Shown here piece after piece: positions 34,633 to 46,819 of a stretch of 64,000 nucleotides of DNA. The DNA lies in assembly GCA_039881145.1 (NCBI GenBank), contig JAYKKI010000016.1, forward strand, positions 14,513,501 to 14,577,500, written 5' to 3'. Every line of letters starts with the position of its first letter. Position 1 is the stretch's first letter. Source of the stretch: Druceiella hillmani (taxonomy: Eukaryota > Arthropoda > Insecta > Lepidoptera > Hepialidae). Under the pieces are notes generated by a model. It saw only the letters and a list, made by a program, of their open reading frames with translations. It was not told the DNA's origin and searched no databases. Position numbers and translations under genes: made by a program.

Positions 34633-36139
34633 AAATTTTGGACGTTACCTCACTAATTGCCCAAATTTATTTAAGGTCTCAAAGATGTCATATCTATATA
34701 AATATTTCAGATGTTTTAATCAGAAAATTCTCTACTTAACTGAAAACGGAAGCGTGAGGTATCTTTAAGGGATCGAACTCTTGCAAAGATTATGGAGCAG
34801 TTGTTTTGAAGTAATTGACGAAATGGATATTTTAACAACTCCCTGACGAGTACGTTAATCTAGACTTTTGTTTTATGAGTAAGCAACACACTGAATTCAA
34901 GAAGAAAGCAGGTAAACGATAGTATCAGCTCGCAGTTATCAACTGATGTCATTTTCCATCGAGTCCAACAGCAGAATTCTTTTCTAATCGCAAGTATGTT
35001 TGATAAATTTATTTTTAAGTACTGTCATTATTTCTGAGAATGGATGCTTGATAAATCCTTTTTTAAATACCGTCTTTCTTTTAAACATAATAGTGCCGAT
35101 ATATCAAGAATGAAACCAAAATTATACATGCGGCTGGAAAGTTTGCCATTTAAATTACTTAACAATGTAACGACTGAAAAAATGGTAACGCGTAGTAATC
35201 ATAATTTAAAATTCATAATATAAAATTCGCAGAAAATATAACAATGACGATGAAGCAAAAATTCCGCCAAATTACAGTTCTTTCGAAAATATTTCCGTTT
35301 AATATTACAATGCAGATTACGTAAGTTTTGATACTATTGAAAGTAAATAAGCACGATGAGAGATTGATTCATTGGCAGTGATAATATAAATATTTCAATT
35401 ATTTATATTTAATTTTAAGGCAGTATATACTTTATATGAATAATGTATTGTCCCATTTAGAGGAGGACACGAATGCATTATTGATATATAAAAAAAACTA
35501 ATCAAATATGGCTTTAAATTTCTACCAGTATTTAATACAATTACAAGTTATATATGTAAATATATAAAATACATATATTACGGTAAAGATTCAATTGGTA
35601 TTGATCTTTCTAAAAACGATAAAAATTTAGCCGTACCAAATCAGTTAGTGTTGAGTTTTTTACTGATTCAAAAAGCACTGACCAAAATGTTACCGTCGAC
35701 AATTCTGATACTAGTTTACTGCGTCCTTGACAAACAATTAAGCAGTTTTACTCATCTTTTGCATATATCGTACAATTTAAAACTCCAAAAATAAATAAAT
35801 TAATTAATAGATACCAAAAAATATAAGTTGGTATTAGTGAAATTTATAAGGAATGATGAAAGTATTCATGTAACTGCAGAACACAAAATTGACATCACTC
35901 ATTTTTTATAGAATTTTGGACTTTGTTTTAAATGAAAAGTATTCTGAAGTTCCTAAATTAACTATAGACCAATTCTTGCAAGAACTTACATGGCTTTGTT
36001 GTTGCAACATTTTAAATGTCGAGTTTTCAAAGACCGTCTTTTCTGAGAGTTAAGATTGACCTTATAAGAAATATAAGTGATACAACTAAACTTACAAAGG
36101 TAATATCGTTTTTATGTTTCCTTAGTAAAACCAGGAACC
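34633..36139. other. AT-rich non-coding DNA
   Basis: Nothing was recognised. If three units of about 23 kb existed, the counterpart of the 12.3 kb element would be expected near 35 kb, but it is not visible here. Confidence 0.5.
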
Positions 36140-36240
36140 CCTACAAATTTATCTTATCCTTTCGATCTGTTTGTCACAGCCTCATAGTTTCTACAGTTAT
36201 CTTTTTGTGTGTATGAAATATTGCGAGTACATACCTCATA
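36140..36240 (+). mobile_element. fragment related to the GGTTCCGTA-type element
   Basis: TCGATCTGTTTGTCACAGCC is followed by TACAGTTATCTTTTTGTGTG and GCGAGTACATACCTCATATA. The first part resembles 10.3 kb. Neither element terminus is visible. Confidence 0.4.
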
Positions 36241-38813
36241 TAGAGAGCTGACTTATTAGGTACGTCAAAAAATCAAAGCACGGTATTTCTGTACACATTG
36301 AGAACGTATTCTTTGTAACATATTCATTGATTGAAATATAATTGGATAAGTATTTTAAAAAAAAAGTGGGATTTTATTTACTATTCTTCGTTCTTAAGAT
36401 ATATTTATGAAATATTAATTTTTAATTTATATGCAATTTTGAAACGTGGTGTTATATTAAGGTCTCACTTAATATAAAGCAAAATACTTAATCCAGTTTT
36501 AACGTGCCTACCCATCATTGCAAACTTCTTCTAAAATAAAATGGTAGTTCTATTCATGATTCCTAGAATTCCGTGCATGAAAAGTATAAATTATAAGATC
36601 ACTCAGGTATCTGCATGTCTGTCATAGTCGTTTTTTAGCCTGACGTAGAAACTTTAACGCCAGTATATTAACTCGAATAAAATATGTCAATCCGCACATA
36701 TATCAATAGCGTATATTCAAATGATTCATATTGAAATTGTAAGTAGGGGCGGGGTTGAATGTAATTCTCTATGAACAATTAAGTATATAGTGTGCGGTGT
36801 TATTTGAGGGAGTAATAAGGGTATCAAAAATATATATTTCATAATTTTTGACGGAATGTCTTCGGAAGTATACTGAAAAACATGCAAAAAAAATTTTCCA
36901 CCCTTATAATATCATAAAATAAATATAATTTTTAGAAGCTTACCCAATGTTTGTAGGGAAACTACAGCGATGGTTCTAGGTGTAATATTTCTTGAAATAT
37001 GGTCCATGTGTTTTACTCCTTTGAAAGACATAAAAAGAAATATATTTACGCTGCTAAAAATCATATTTTTGGATAGTTTAATAGAAATGTCTAAATGTGA
37101 ACAGAAGTCTCGCAGCGCGAGGTTTATTTATATTTAAAAAGGTTTTATTTGACGATTAAGTTCTAACTCTGGTTGCGAAATATTAAGCTTTACAATGATG
37201 TGCAATCCCTCACCCCCAACTTTTTAATCAAGAGCTTTAATAATATGAAAATTCAATATAATTTTAAAATACCATATTTTGCCATTAAAATTAATTTAAT
37301 TCAAAATTATTTTGATAAACCTGAAAATTTTTTATAACGGTTATTAAAATTTTCGTACCAAAAAATTAAAGGTAACTTCTAAGTCATTCAACGAAATAAA
37401 TCATTTAATAACAATAATTGCATATACGAACAAATCTTTAGCGTACATTTCTTCACGGTGAATGTTTATCCCAATTATTCATCTGCCTTATATTTTCTCT
37501 CAAACAAATCGTTCATGTTCTTTTTTATAACAAACATGTATAGAAACTGTGTCTTCAAACTTATACCTCAATATTTCCATTATAAATTAGATCCACTTAA
37601 AAAGATTACAATAGATTTTAAAAATTCATTAAAAAATTAGTTAATTTTAAAATAAAACTATTTTTAGTATTATCAAGTACTTGACAAGAGTAATGAGTTG
37701 CAAGTTGTGATGATAATAAAAGACGAAAATGAATTGAAATTATGTCGGCATAAAGGACAATACTACCGTAAATGACAGATTTGTAAATTTTAGTTGTGTT
37801 CAAAAAAATGGCACACTTATAAAATAATTATCTCTCTGTGAAGGAATAAACAGAAAAATAAACATTGTTTTGTGTTACTATGTTTTTGAACGATATTAAT
37901 TAAACCTATATTGAAATACGACATTTGATTTTAGGACGCATTTCGTTTACAATTTTATCGAAAGTTCGGAAGGTCAGGTATTTACGATATATTAATCGAT
38001 TTTTTTACAAATACTCCAAATAGACTAATATCAAAATTATAGAAGAAATACTTTCGAGTAAAACTTAGTAATTACAATTACAATTTTTATTTAATAATGG
38101 CTAAATTGTCTACAACCGGAAATAAATAAGTCACTGAAGCTAGACGTAGACTTTCAATCCTTTGGTTGGGTGGCAATGAAAAGGATTTGGCCGCCTTAAA
38201 AAAGAGAGAATGGAGAAAAATAGCTCTATATATAGGAGGCCGAAGAAACATGGTATATAGAAAACAGATGTCTGTTGCAAATTGTTGCGCTTATAAAGCA
38301 GCATTTGTAAAGTAGTGTTTGCAAGAAAGCAATTTTATTAAAAATGTGTAATATCGATTAATATTTTTTAGGGTCAAATATTTTAAAAATGTTTCTTAAT
38401 CTTTTTTTGTGAATTAATCTTTTCAAAAGTATCTTATTTCTGGAAATCATGTATCGCAGTACGTGTATTAAATTTATGCCAGCAATAGTTTTGCAAAGAT
38501 AAAAATCAAAGTGAAGAAAAAAAAATGGAATTCAAATGTTATATGAAAATTGAAACTATACATATTTATAACAATTTCACAAAAAAAAATTTCCTTCTTG
38601 TATACAAATAATGAACAAATTTTGCTTCAATTTAACATTAATATGGATATATATACAAAAATATATGTTCCCTGTTTTACTATGCAAAAAACTATTTTAA
38701 ATTTCGAATAATTTGAATATATTTTGAATTAACATTATTTAATTAAATAATCTTTATATGCTTAATTTTTTTACCATAACCAAAAAAAGTCACGTAAATT
38801 CTTGTACATTACG
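36241..38813. other. AT-rich non-coding DNA
   Basis: No gene was found. A patch at 38,100-38,300 reads WLG and KREWRKI in one frame, faintly like the C terminus of LINE reverse transcriptases, but it is too short to assign. Confidence 0.45.
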
Positions 38814-39785
38814 ACATGTGAGACTATAAAACCATTATAATGTGGTAAAAAGTAAATATAAATTTTGGTTTATTTTAATATTATCGTTTAATTTTATTTC
38901 TGGGGAACATAACAAGAAATTTGCAGGTATAAAAAATTTAATTTATAAAAAGAAATATATAACTAAATCGATAAACGTAAGACGAAACTTTGTGCGATTT
39001 GAACTAAGAGCTTTCATAAGACATTTAAGATCCAAGACCACTCCTCGTTAATTATTAATATTATATAAACCAGTTTTTTCACTTCCATTATATTTTCCTT
39101 GAAACGCTTATCTCCTATTTATTCATTAGGTCTTTGCGCATCAAGTAATGACGGTACATCAAATGGATTCTGCGAGTGCTTATTCGATATACCTCCAACA
39201 AACTTTTTAATAAGGAGCCGTGAAAATTTTCAAGTTGGACCGGTCTTCGTGAAGCCCTCCAATTTTTTCCTTTTAGAAATATAAAACGAATGAAACACCT
39301 GCTTCGTTTGAATAACGTTTTCTTTCTTTATAAATATAACGTAGAAAGTACATGGGAAACGTGAACTTATAAAGAGGAATGATGAAACCTGTATTTATGT
39401 ATGTTCTTAAGTATATACAATTTATTGACTACTCAGAATTATTTCATTACCTACTTCAAATGTCAGTATAATAATTGATGGACAAATTTTTGCAATATAT
39501 GTAAATCAAAAGTGTCAGTTTTAATAAGAATAAATATCAGACTTCTGAAATATGACTTTGGTTTCGTTTTAGTCATTGTGCAGGGCTGGATTCCCTAAAT
39601 AAAAAATTAAAATTATTTAACGCTACGGATTTTATTTTTAAGAAAATAAAGTAGAAATGTATTTAGTAATTTATACATGTTTGGAAGCACACGTCTCACA
39701 TCGTGGCATAGTATGTAAACGTTTACTTTCTATACTTATCATTGGAATTCGATCCTGCTTGCGAAATTTTTTTAAATATTAATTC
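38814..39785 (+). repeat. triplicated unit D, copy 1
   Basis: This is the first of three same-direction copies (others at 41.84-42.81 and 43.07-43.96 kb). The shared order is: TATAAAA..ATTATAATGTGG, AA.CGATAAACGT.AGACGAAA, CATTTA.GATCCAAGACCAC, the conserved core (39,128-39,325), AAAGTA, TAAGAATAA.ATCAGACTT, GCAGGGCTGG.TTCCCTAAAT, then a tRNA-like patch with TGGCATAGTATG (A-box-like) and AATTCGATCC (B-box-like) at 39,700-39,760. A LINE fragment begins exactly where the similarity stops. Flanks are heavily diverged compared with the core. Confidence 0.85.
39128..39325 (+). promoter_or_regulatory. conserved core of unit D, copy 1
   Basis: Near-identical to 42,147-42,350 and 43,384-43,580 (about 90 percent by eye against copy 2). 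Positions 39,195-39,226 are identical over 32 bp in all three copies, including CTTTTTAATAAGGAGCCGTG. An E-box CACCTG sits between AAACGAA and TTCGTTT half-sites. Copy 1 has an open frame (39,099-39,284), and the core ends near a pyrimidine-rich CCTTTTAG that resembles a 3' splice site. It could be a cis-regulatory module, a decayed exon or the conserved centre of a repeat. Confidence 0.5.
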
Positions 39786-40925
39786 TATTTATATGCCATT
39801 ATAAGGGTAAATGCAATATATTCAGCCCTTGAGAAATCAACAAAGAATATATAGACTGATTTGTTGAACTCTCGAGCTTTCTCTATGATCTGATGAACAA
39901 TTTGAATCTTTACGGGTGCACTTCCCCTCACAAACCCAGCCTGTTCGGACGCTATTTCTTTTGACAGGTCTGCTTTCAGTTGCTCGTTGATAATATGTAG
40001 CATTATTTTGCTGGTGTGACTGATTAGATCAATAAGGTGGTAGTTGCTACATTTTTTGTTGAACCCTTTTTATGGAGAGGAGTGAAAACTGTAAGAGCCC
40101 ATTCCGTTGACCATTTACCTATCAAACATATTTTATGGCATATGGTATGAAAGGGATGCGTACCACATTTTCCCAACGCTCTAATAATTTTGATTGGCAT
40201 CCCATCTCTGCATGTTGTTTTCTCATTTTACAGATGTTTTATGCCAGCTTTGATTTTGGACTCAAGAATGGCTCCAGATTTCCACTTTCAGGCTCTGTAG
40301 GTATTGAAAATTGCAACTGTGGATCCTTAAACAATGACTGACAGTAGCTTCTCCAAGCCACTGAGATTTGGTTTAGTCCAGTGACCACTTGGCCATGGCT
40401 ATCCTCAATGGCTCAGGTTTTTGATGACAGCGTTTTTGTAATTAGAAGAATTTTATGGTGCAGGTCCCTGAATTCATACGTACAAGCATGGGATTTCCTC
40501 GCAAATATTACGTAAGTAAGTATTGTAGTCTTGTCTACATTTTGTCTGTATTAGGGAAAATTTCTCATTTTGAACCTTAACATCCGTATTGACTGATTTC
40601 ATCCTTTGGTATTCCTCAACAAGTACAAACATGTTGTCAGACGTCCAATGCTGTCATTCGTGCGTTATGGCCGGTAACTTGGACCCTGTGACCGCATTCT
40701 CGATAAATGTTTTCGCTCTGTTCCACAATGCATCGGATGTCTCATTGGATATATCTGCGCCTGCCTATTCAACCCGGTTTTGTTCTATGATCGACTTAAA
40801 TTTCGAAAAGTCCTGTACTTCGAGCTTTCGTTGCTTTTGAATGTTTTTAATTTAAGCATAAGTTCTTCAGTCGTTCCGTTGTACAAACTTCTAGAGCATG
40901 CAGGTGAAGTCGGTTGGGAATGACT
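39785..40925 (-). pseudogene. LINE endonuclease-reverse transcriptase fragment
   Basis: Reading the minus strand with a few frameshifts gives a non-LTR retrotransposon protein. The region before the RT domain (40,870-40,540) includes SNETSDALWNRAKTFIENAV and QTKCRQDYNTYLRNICEEI. Then come GMPIKIIRALGKCGTHPFH, KWSTEWALTVFTPLHKKGST and LHIINEQLKADLSKEI. RT motifs follow with EQAGFVRG, IIEKAREFNKSVY and FVDFSRA, which holds the first catalytic Asp of the RT centre (motif A). The last block is one open frame, 40,003-39,785. The YADD box and everything downstream are missing because similarity ends at 39,785, at the edge of unit D copy 1. The 5' endonuclease is absent. The family is the one often annotated as endonuclease-reverse transcriptase in arthropods; the exact clade is uncertain. 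Confidence 0.9.
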
Positions 40926-41834
40926 AGGTGTTATTGTCATTCTCCCCCATATCCCCTATAAAGGCGTATATAACAAGTTAAAATACATAATTTACAGATA
41001 ATTAAAAATATTAACCAGTTTATGTTTTAAACTTTAATACTTTTAATCAATACCAACTATTATTCCGAAAATCTTCCCTACGTATATAACATCCCGGGAA
41101 ACCCCCATGTATTTTTCTACAATTGCTTATCTTATTTAATTTTTTTTTATTACTCAATTTGCCATTTCACGTATGGAATAAAGTAATATTTTATTCAATT
41201 ATCTAAATAATTAAAAATCTTATTATGCATAATTATTCTCATACGCTGTGATATAACTACAACATATGATGAAATAAATTTTTCAGAAGTTTAAAATTTC
41301 TTTTGGATATTCACGCTTTTATTCACATTTCTTTCTCTCTCTATCTCTAGATCTATACTTGTAGCCCTGTACTATACTAGTATTTTGTTCTCAGCGATTA
41401 GAAGAAATTCGTCGCCATAATAAATATTACCACCGGAGTCAAAATGAAAATATATTTAATCTTCCTGTTGAAATACTTGGGGACGAATAAATAAAGAAAT
41501 TTAGATTTTTTAGAACTAGTTTTAAATTTGTTTCTTTAAAAGAAATATTTATACAATATTCAAAATAAAATCTAAAGATTGCTCAAATTTTTACGTAAAG
41601 TATTACATGAAAATTTGAGCTATAGAAATTTACAATTATTTATGATAAATATTTTTCTTAGTATGTACATATAATAATCAAACTTTGCTTTGATTTTTCT
41701 ATGCAAATTAAAGTATCTCATAATGACATTTAAACGTACATAACATTCATATGACTGTATATATATATACAAATAAATGCCTCCAGATTGCAATATGGAG
41801 AATACTACTTTATAATGTATTCACGTCTTTTGTC
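40926..41834. other. AT-rich non-coding DNA
   Basis: Nothing was recognised. Part of it may be the continuation of unit D copy 1 beyond the LINE, but the similarity is too weak to show. Confidence 0.45.
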
Positions 41835-42805
41835 TTGACTTGTGAGAGTATAAAAATATTATAATGTAGTGAAAAACAAAATATAAATTTCGTTTCTATT
41901 CAATATTATCTTTTAAATGTACAATTATCTAAGTAATATAGCTAGAGATTTACGGGTGAACTTCGAAAATAAACTTGTCATTTATAAAAATAAATATGTA
42001 ATTAAATCAATAAACGTGAGACAAATCTTTCTGGGATTATCGGCTTTAATTTCAAGACCACACCTCATTAATTATAAATATTACATAAACAAAATTATTC
42101 ACTTCCATTCTACTTTCCTTGAAAAACTTATCCCCTACTTATTCATTAGGTCTTTACGCATTACGTAAAACGGTACATCAAATGGATTTTGCGAGCGCTT
42201 ATTCGACATAACTCCAACAAACTTTTTAATAAGGAGCCGTGAAAAATTTCAAGTTGTGCCGGTCTTCGTGAAGCACTCTTATTTTGTTCCTTTTAGAAAT
42301 ATAAAAACGAATGAAACACCTGCTCCGTTTGATCCACTTTTTTCTTCCTTATGAATGTTATTAAGAAAGTATGAAGTGAAAGTTTTTGAAGAGGAATATA
42401 AAAGTTATTTTTTGTACTTATATCGGTTTTTACGCGTATAAAATTTATTGCTCAGGAATAGTCGAATACTTATATCACATATCAATATAAGAATTAATGC
42501 ACAAATAGTTGAAAAATATTCCAATTAAAAGTGACAATTTTAAGAAAAATAACGTCAGACTTTTCATATTATTCATTATGCAAGGCTGGTTTCTCTAAAT
42601 AGCAGATTAAATTTTATTCTTTAAAGTTTATTTTTTATTATTTTATTTTTAGGACATAAAGTAAAATTTAGGTTGTAATTTACGGAATTAGTTTTCAAGC
42701 GCTCATACCACGCCACGCCTTTAAAGCAAAATACAAAAATTAACTTACTATCCTTATGGCTGGAGTTCGACCCCGCATGCGATAGTGTTATAAATAATTC
42801 TCTTG
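41835..42805 (+). repeat. triplicated unit D, copy 2
   Basis: It aligns along its whole length with copies 1 and 3. It includes the tRNA-like patch of copy 1 (GGAGTTCGACCCCGC at about 42,763). After that patch its sequence (from TTACACTGGATGAA, 42,853) continues to match copy 3 at 43,880. Confidence 0.85.
42147..42350 (+). promoter_or_regulatory. conserved core of unit D, copy 2
   Basis: This contains the 32-bp invariant segment at 42,214-42,245 and the CACCTG E-box. A frame open from 42,172 to 42,354 reads LFDITPTNFLIRSREKFQVV and continues to FRNIKTNETPAPFDPLFSSL. The same frame is open in copy 3. Confidence 0.5.
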
Positions 42806-43064
42806 GAATAAATTATTTTTACAGCAAATATAAATATTATTTTTCTGATTTACACTGGATGAAAATAATTTCTTCAATTTTTTGAAATATTTTTGTAATT
42901 TTAAGCAAGAAATTTGTTTTCAGATTACATAAATAATCAATTTATCACGTTTCAAGTAACTGAATGTTTTGTACTTTAACCAAAAGTCGAGTTAAATTGT
43001 TCCGTCATACTTTTACTATGCTTGGAGCTACGAGTTTTGCTTCTACTATATCCGCGTTCGGTAC
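42806..43064. other. spacer between unit D copies 2 and 3
   Basis: It contains the TTACACTGGATGAA segment that recurs after copy 3. The small frame at 42,964-43,152 is not shared with the other copies. Confidence 0.5.
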
Positions 43065-43383
43065 CGCCCGGATTATAAAAATATTATGTGGTGAAAAACT
43101 AAATATAAATCTCTCTTCCTTTCGATATTATCTTTTGTCGACCATTTTCTAAGTAATATAGCTAGAAATTTACAGGCACACGTCGAAAAGAAACTTATCA
43201 TTTATAAAAAAGAATTATATAATTAAATCAACAAACGTCCGACGAAACTTTCTGGGTTTTGAACTAACAGTTTTCATAAAATATTTACGATTCAAGACCA
43301 CCCCTCATTAACTATAAGTACAATATAAACAAAATTATTCTTTTCCATTCTACTTTACTTGAAAAACTTATCTCCTTATTTAT

Positions 43384-43580
43384 TAGGTCTTTGAGCATCA
43401 TGTAAAACGGTACTTGGAGTTGGATTCTGCGAGCACTTATTCGACATACCCCCAACAAACTTTTTAATAAGGAGCCGTGAAAAATTTCAAGTTGTCTTCG
43501 TGAAGTTCTCCTATTTTTTTCCTTTTAGAAATATAAAAACGAATGAAAAACCTGCTTTGTTTGATCCACGTTTTCCTTCC
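43384..43580 (+). promoter_or_regulatory. conserved core of unit D, copy 3
   Basis: The 32-bp invariant segment is at 43,452-43,483. Relative to copy 2 it has a 6-nt deletion that keeps the frame, and its frame is open from 43,395 to 43,592 (LFDIPPTNFLIRSREKFQVV, then FRNIKTNEKPALFDPRFPSL). The E-box is lost (AACCTG). Confidence 0.5.
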
Positions 43581-43716
43581 TTATTACCGTAAGTAGGAAA
43601 GTATAAAGTTAACTGTTTACAGAAGAATATAATTTTTATACTTATATTAGCTTTACGCATAAGCTACATGCTCAGGATTATTTGAATAATTATCACACAT
43701 ATCAATATGAGAACGT

Positions 43717-43723
43717 TTATATA

Positions 43724-43775
<52 letters not shown>
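43717..43775. repeat. (TA)n microsatellite
   Basis: About 55 bp of TA dinucleotide inside unit D copy 3. Confidence 0.97.
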
Positions 43776-43776
<1 letters not shown>

Positions 43777-43960
43777 TATTGTAGAATATCTGAATTGTCA
43801 GTTATAATAAGAATCATACTAGACTTGTGAAATATTAGTTGTTTCGTTTTAGGCATTTTGCAGGAATGGTTCCACTATATTACACTGGATGAACTTAATT
43901 TCTTTATGGTTTGAAATATTACTCTAATTTTGAATTAAAAATTAACATAAGATCTGATTT

Positions 43961-45708
43961 GTGTAATCTATAATTTCTTTTTTAATTTTTTTTTATGAAT
44001 ATGCTGTAAATGTAAATAGAGTAAAGAATAAATAAATAAATTTTTGTGGTAGAGAAAATGAAAAGTTGCTTTTTTTTCACAAAATCTTTGCAAGTGTAAA
44101 AAAATAATTCTCAGTTACTCCTCGCGCTACATATTTGCTTTTTCTAGGTATGAGAATAATATCTTAGTTTAATTGCGAATATTTTGGAAAATTTATCTAT
44201 AATTATTTTAATTTCGTTAGAATTATTATGTTAAAAAAATGACTGATGAATTTTACCAAAAAAATTTAATTATATAGCTTTACTTATTGCTAATATTAAT
44301 TAATGCATTTCGAATATAAAGGCGCGAAATTGATATTAGATTTGTTCTTATGTATTTCAGTGTATTTAAGTAAAATATTTCTTTCTGCATATAAACTTAC
44401 GATTAGTAGTATTAAGATATTTGTCGAACGCAGACCATAAATATTTCTTAAGTATTCACTTTTACAGGTAAATATTATATTCGTAGGCTTCGTCCACAAA
44501 ATATTTGAAACGAATTTCATATTTTTAAACTTACATCATAACTGTGATAAAAGATTTTATGACATTTAATCATTTGTCTACGTTTTATTCTGTTTTAATT
44601 GGCCAATTATATTAATAAAATAAGTAAATTTACTAAAATAAATTAAAATCAACAATATGGAAAATGCGTGAGCTTTCGGTATCCATTCCTGTTCTATTTA
44701 ATGATAACTAATTTAATCAAGTGAGAAACTAATAATTGTACATATTAAAAATTATATTAATACTTATTGTGGGTCTAATTTTAGCCTCTTAACTTTCGAC
44801 AAAGAAAAAATTTGAAAATAAAATTTTTGCATTCAGTCCTACAGTGAAGCGCAAATTGATACACAATGCCTACACGCTCCGTACGCTCAAACCTTACATA
44901 TTTTCAAAGTTAAATTTTAGTGCAATATCATTTATCATTAGTGCATTTCATAAACGCTGTCTACATGCTAATTTTCATGTTTCCCAACGCATTTTGGTTT
45001 AATTCTAATACCGCATTATGATCGTTGTGATTTTCATTTACGTTTACTGTTATTTCAGGTTTGTGCTTCATGTGGGATTTGCTGACGACTATTAATGAAT
45101 TTATCGCAAATATTCATTGGCTTTATTCATTTCATTTGTATTAACGAGGAGAAAATTGGGAGTAAAAATAGAATATTAGATGAGTATTTTTTTTTAATTT
45201 CAGAATACGTTACATTTTAAATTGAGAACATTAAATTTAAAATGTATTTCTGTATGATCAATCAGTAATACACAAAACCATAAAATAACTAATGGCATTA
45301 TCAAAGTACGTATTCCAGTATAAAAGTAATGTATAATGTATATGTTTTGAGACACATTTAAGTTTATGTACAATTTTAAACAAATAAGGCATATGGTACT
45401 TCCGTTATAAAAATTTATATTATTTTTCGCTATTTGAGTGTCTTCCATGAAGACATTTTGTTTCCTCATATATCTTACATTTATTATTCCAAGTTTCTCG
45501 AAATAATTCGGTAATGAATTATATACTAATTGCCCATAGTCTAATTATTTGCCAGATTTTTGCATACCTGATTTAAAAGTTGGAGGAGGGGAACCTTGAA
45601 TAACATTTTAAAGATATTTTGAATAGCATTTCAAAATACCTCTTCCAATGATTATTTTATAGAAATGAACATCGAATATATTGGGCGTTAATTTTGTAGA
45701 AATTCATT
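43961..45708. other. AT-rich non-coding DNA
   Basis: No gene or repeat was recognised. The minus-strand frames at 44,296-44,520 and 45,200-45,469 are chance-like in composition. Confidence 0.5.
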
Positions 45709-45840
45709 ATTCACAATTAAATGAAACTACGTGATGTAGTATTATTTCTACTTTCTTTAAGTTCTTTACCATGACCTAGGTTTCGTTGTAATACAACATC
45801 TTCAGCTGGGTTGTTAGCAAAGATTGCTAAGAGAAATTAA
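45709..45840 (-). mobile_element. retroelement-like repeat with hammerhead-like motif, copy 1
   Basis: This is the inverted partner of 55,385-55,495. On the minus strand it reads CTGAAGATGTTGTATTACAA, then CGAAACCTAGGTCATGG, a purine-rich AAAGAAAGTAGAAATA stretch, ACTACATCACGTAGTTTCAT and TTAATTGTGA. CTGAAGA, a 5-bp stem (GTTGT/ACAAC), GAAA and a self-complementary ACCTAGGT then C recall a type I hammerhead with a short palindromic stem III, as described for Penelope-like retroelements. An extra U before stem II and a weak stem I argue against a functional ribozyme. Confidence 0.55.
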
Positions 45841-45944
45841 CATAATAAACATTTTACTTCTATGAATTCACATTAAAACACTATATCTTTCTGTAATCTG
45901 ATTTGATCACATTTGGTCATATACTAGAAGAATACTGATACTGT

Positions 45945-46010
45945 AAGTTACGGAGGGATAGATGAACAGATGGACACGACAAAATTATGAAAGTTCTGTT
46001 TTTGTGTATT
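45945..46010 (-). mobile_element. fragment of the GGTTCCGTA-type element (start)
   Basis: On the minus strand: ACAGAACTTTCATAATTTTG followed by TCGTGTCCATCTGTTCATC. This matches the start region of the element as read at 31.1 kb and 22.4 kb. Confidence 0.45.
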
Positions 46011-46537
46011 TACTTACGAAATTCTAAAAATAGTATCCCGTATAAAAATTCAAATAAATTTCTTTTATGATATAAATTATTACTTAAAATCGATTGTTAC
46101 ATTTTACACCAATAGCATATCTTTGATATCGTAAAAAATTAATCATAACTTTAAACTTTGTCGGCATTTTTCTCAAACGCACGTAGAAAGGTCGCTTGAG
46201 TGATCGGTTTAAATGCCTTTAAGTTTGATATTGACCTTACAAACAGTAGCTGATTCGTCAAAGCTTTTATCTTGAAAGATTTTAGTGTGAAATTTGATTC
46301 AACAAATTTGTTAAACAACTTTTTCATAAAGTGGTGATAATTCAGTCGTTCGATCGGTTAATTCAAATTTTTATTAAGTAATTCAGTTTATGAAATATGG
46401 CATATTTTTTTACATAAGTCGAGAAATTTTTTGAAAGGATGGCGTTTTTTAAGCACGAAATAAACAGAGAGCCAAAAGTAAATATGATGCTGTCGATATT
46501 TTGATAAATAACCACATTTTTTTGAGTAATTAAAAAA
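46011..46537. other. AT-rich non-coding DNA
   Basis: No gene or repeat was recognised. Confidence 0.45.
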
Positions 46538-46587
46538 AATATATATGTATATATATGTATGTATATATATATATATATATATATATT
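46538..46587. repeat. (TA)n microsatellite
   Basis: About 48 bp of TA with TATG interruptions. It generates the Ile/Tyr run in the minus-strand frame 46,363-46,677. Confidence 0.95.
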
Positions 46588-46819
46588 GACTAATTTTGTT
46601 GTGAGCTTGTGGTAAGAACTTTTTTTCTTTTGTACATGAATTTCACCTGTGTAATTTAAATGGATTTTAATTTTCACGCAATTTTCTCTTCTTTAATATT
46701 CTTTGTATCATTTCATCTCTTTTAGTTATATAAAACATTTTTATGAATTCCTACCCTGACAGGAAATGTGGAAGGTATTTATTTGTCATATGTTATAGCT
46801 TCATGACTTTTGATTTATT

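Larger units (their letters stand above)
43065..43960 (+). repeat. triplicated unit D, copy 3
   Basis: It aligns with copies 1 and 2 but lacks the stretch of about 240 bp with the tRNA-like patch: similarity jumps from GGTTCCACTATA (43,880) directly to TTACACTGGATGAA. A (TA)n microsatellite (43,717-43,775) interrupts it. Confidence 0.85.

Noticed and set aside
38100..38330. Possible LINE RT C-terminal remnant (WLG, KREWRKI)
   Set aside because: Only a few residues resemble the family and no longer collinear similarity could be built.
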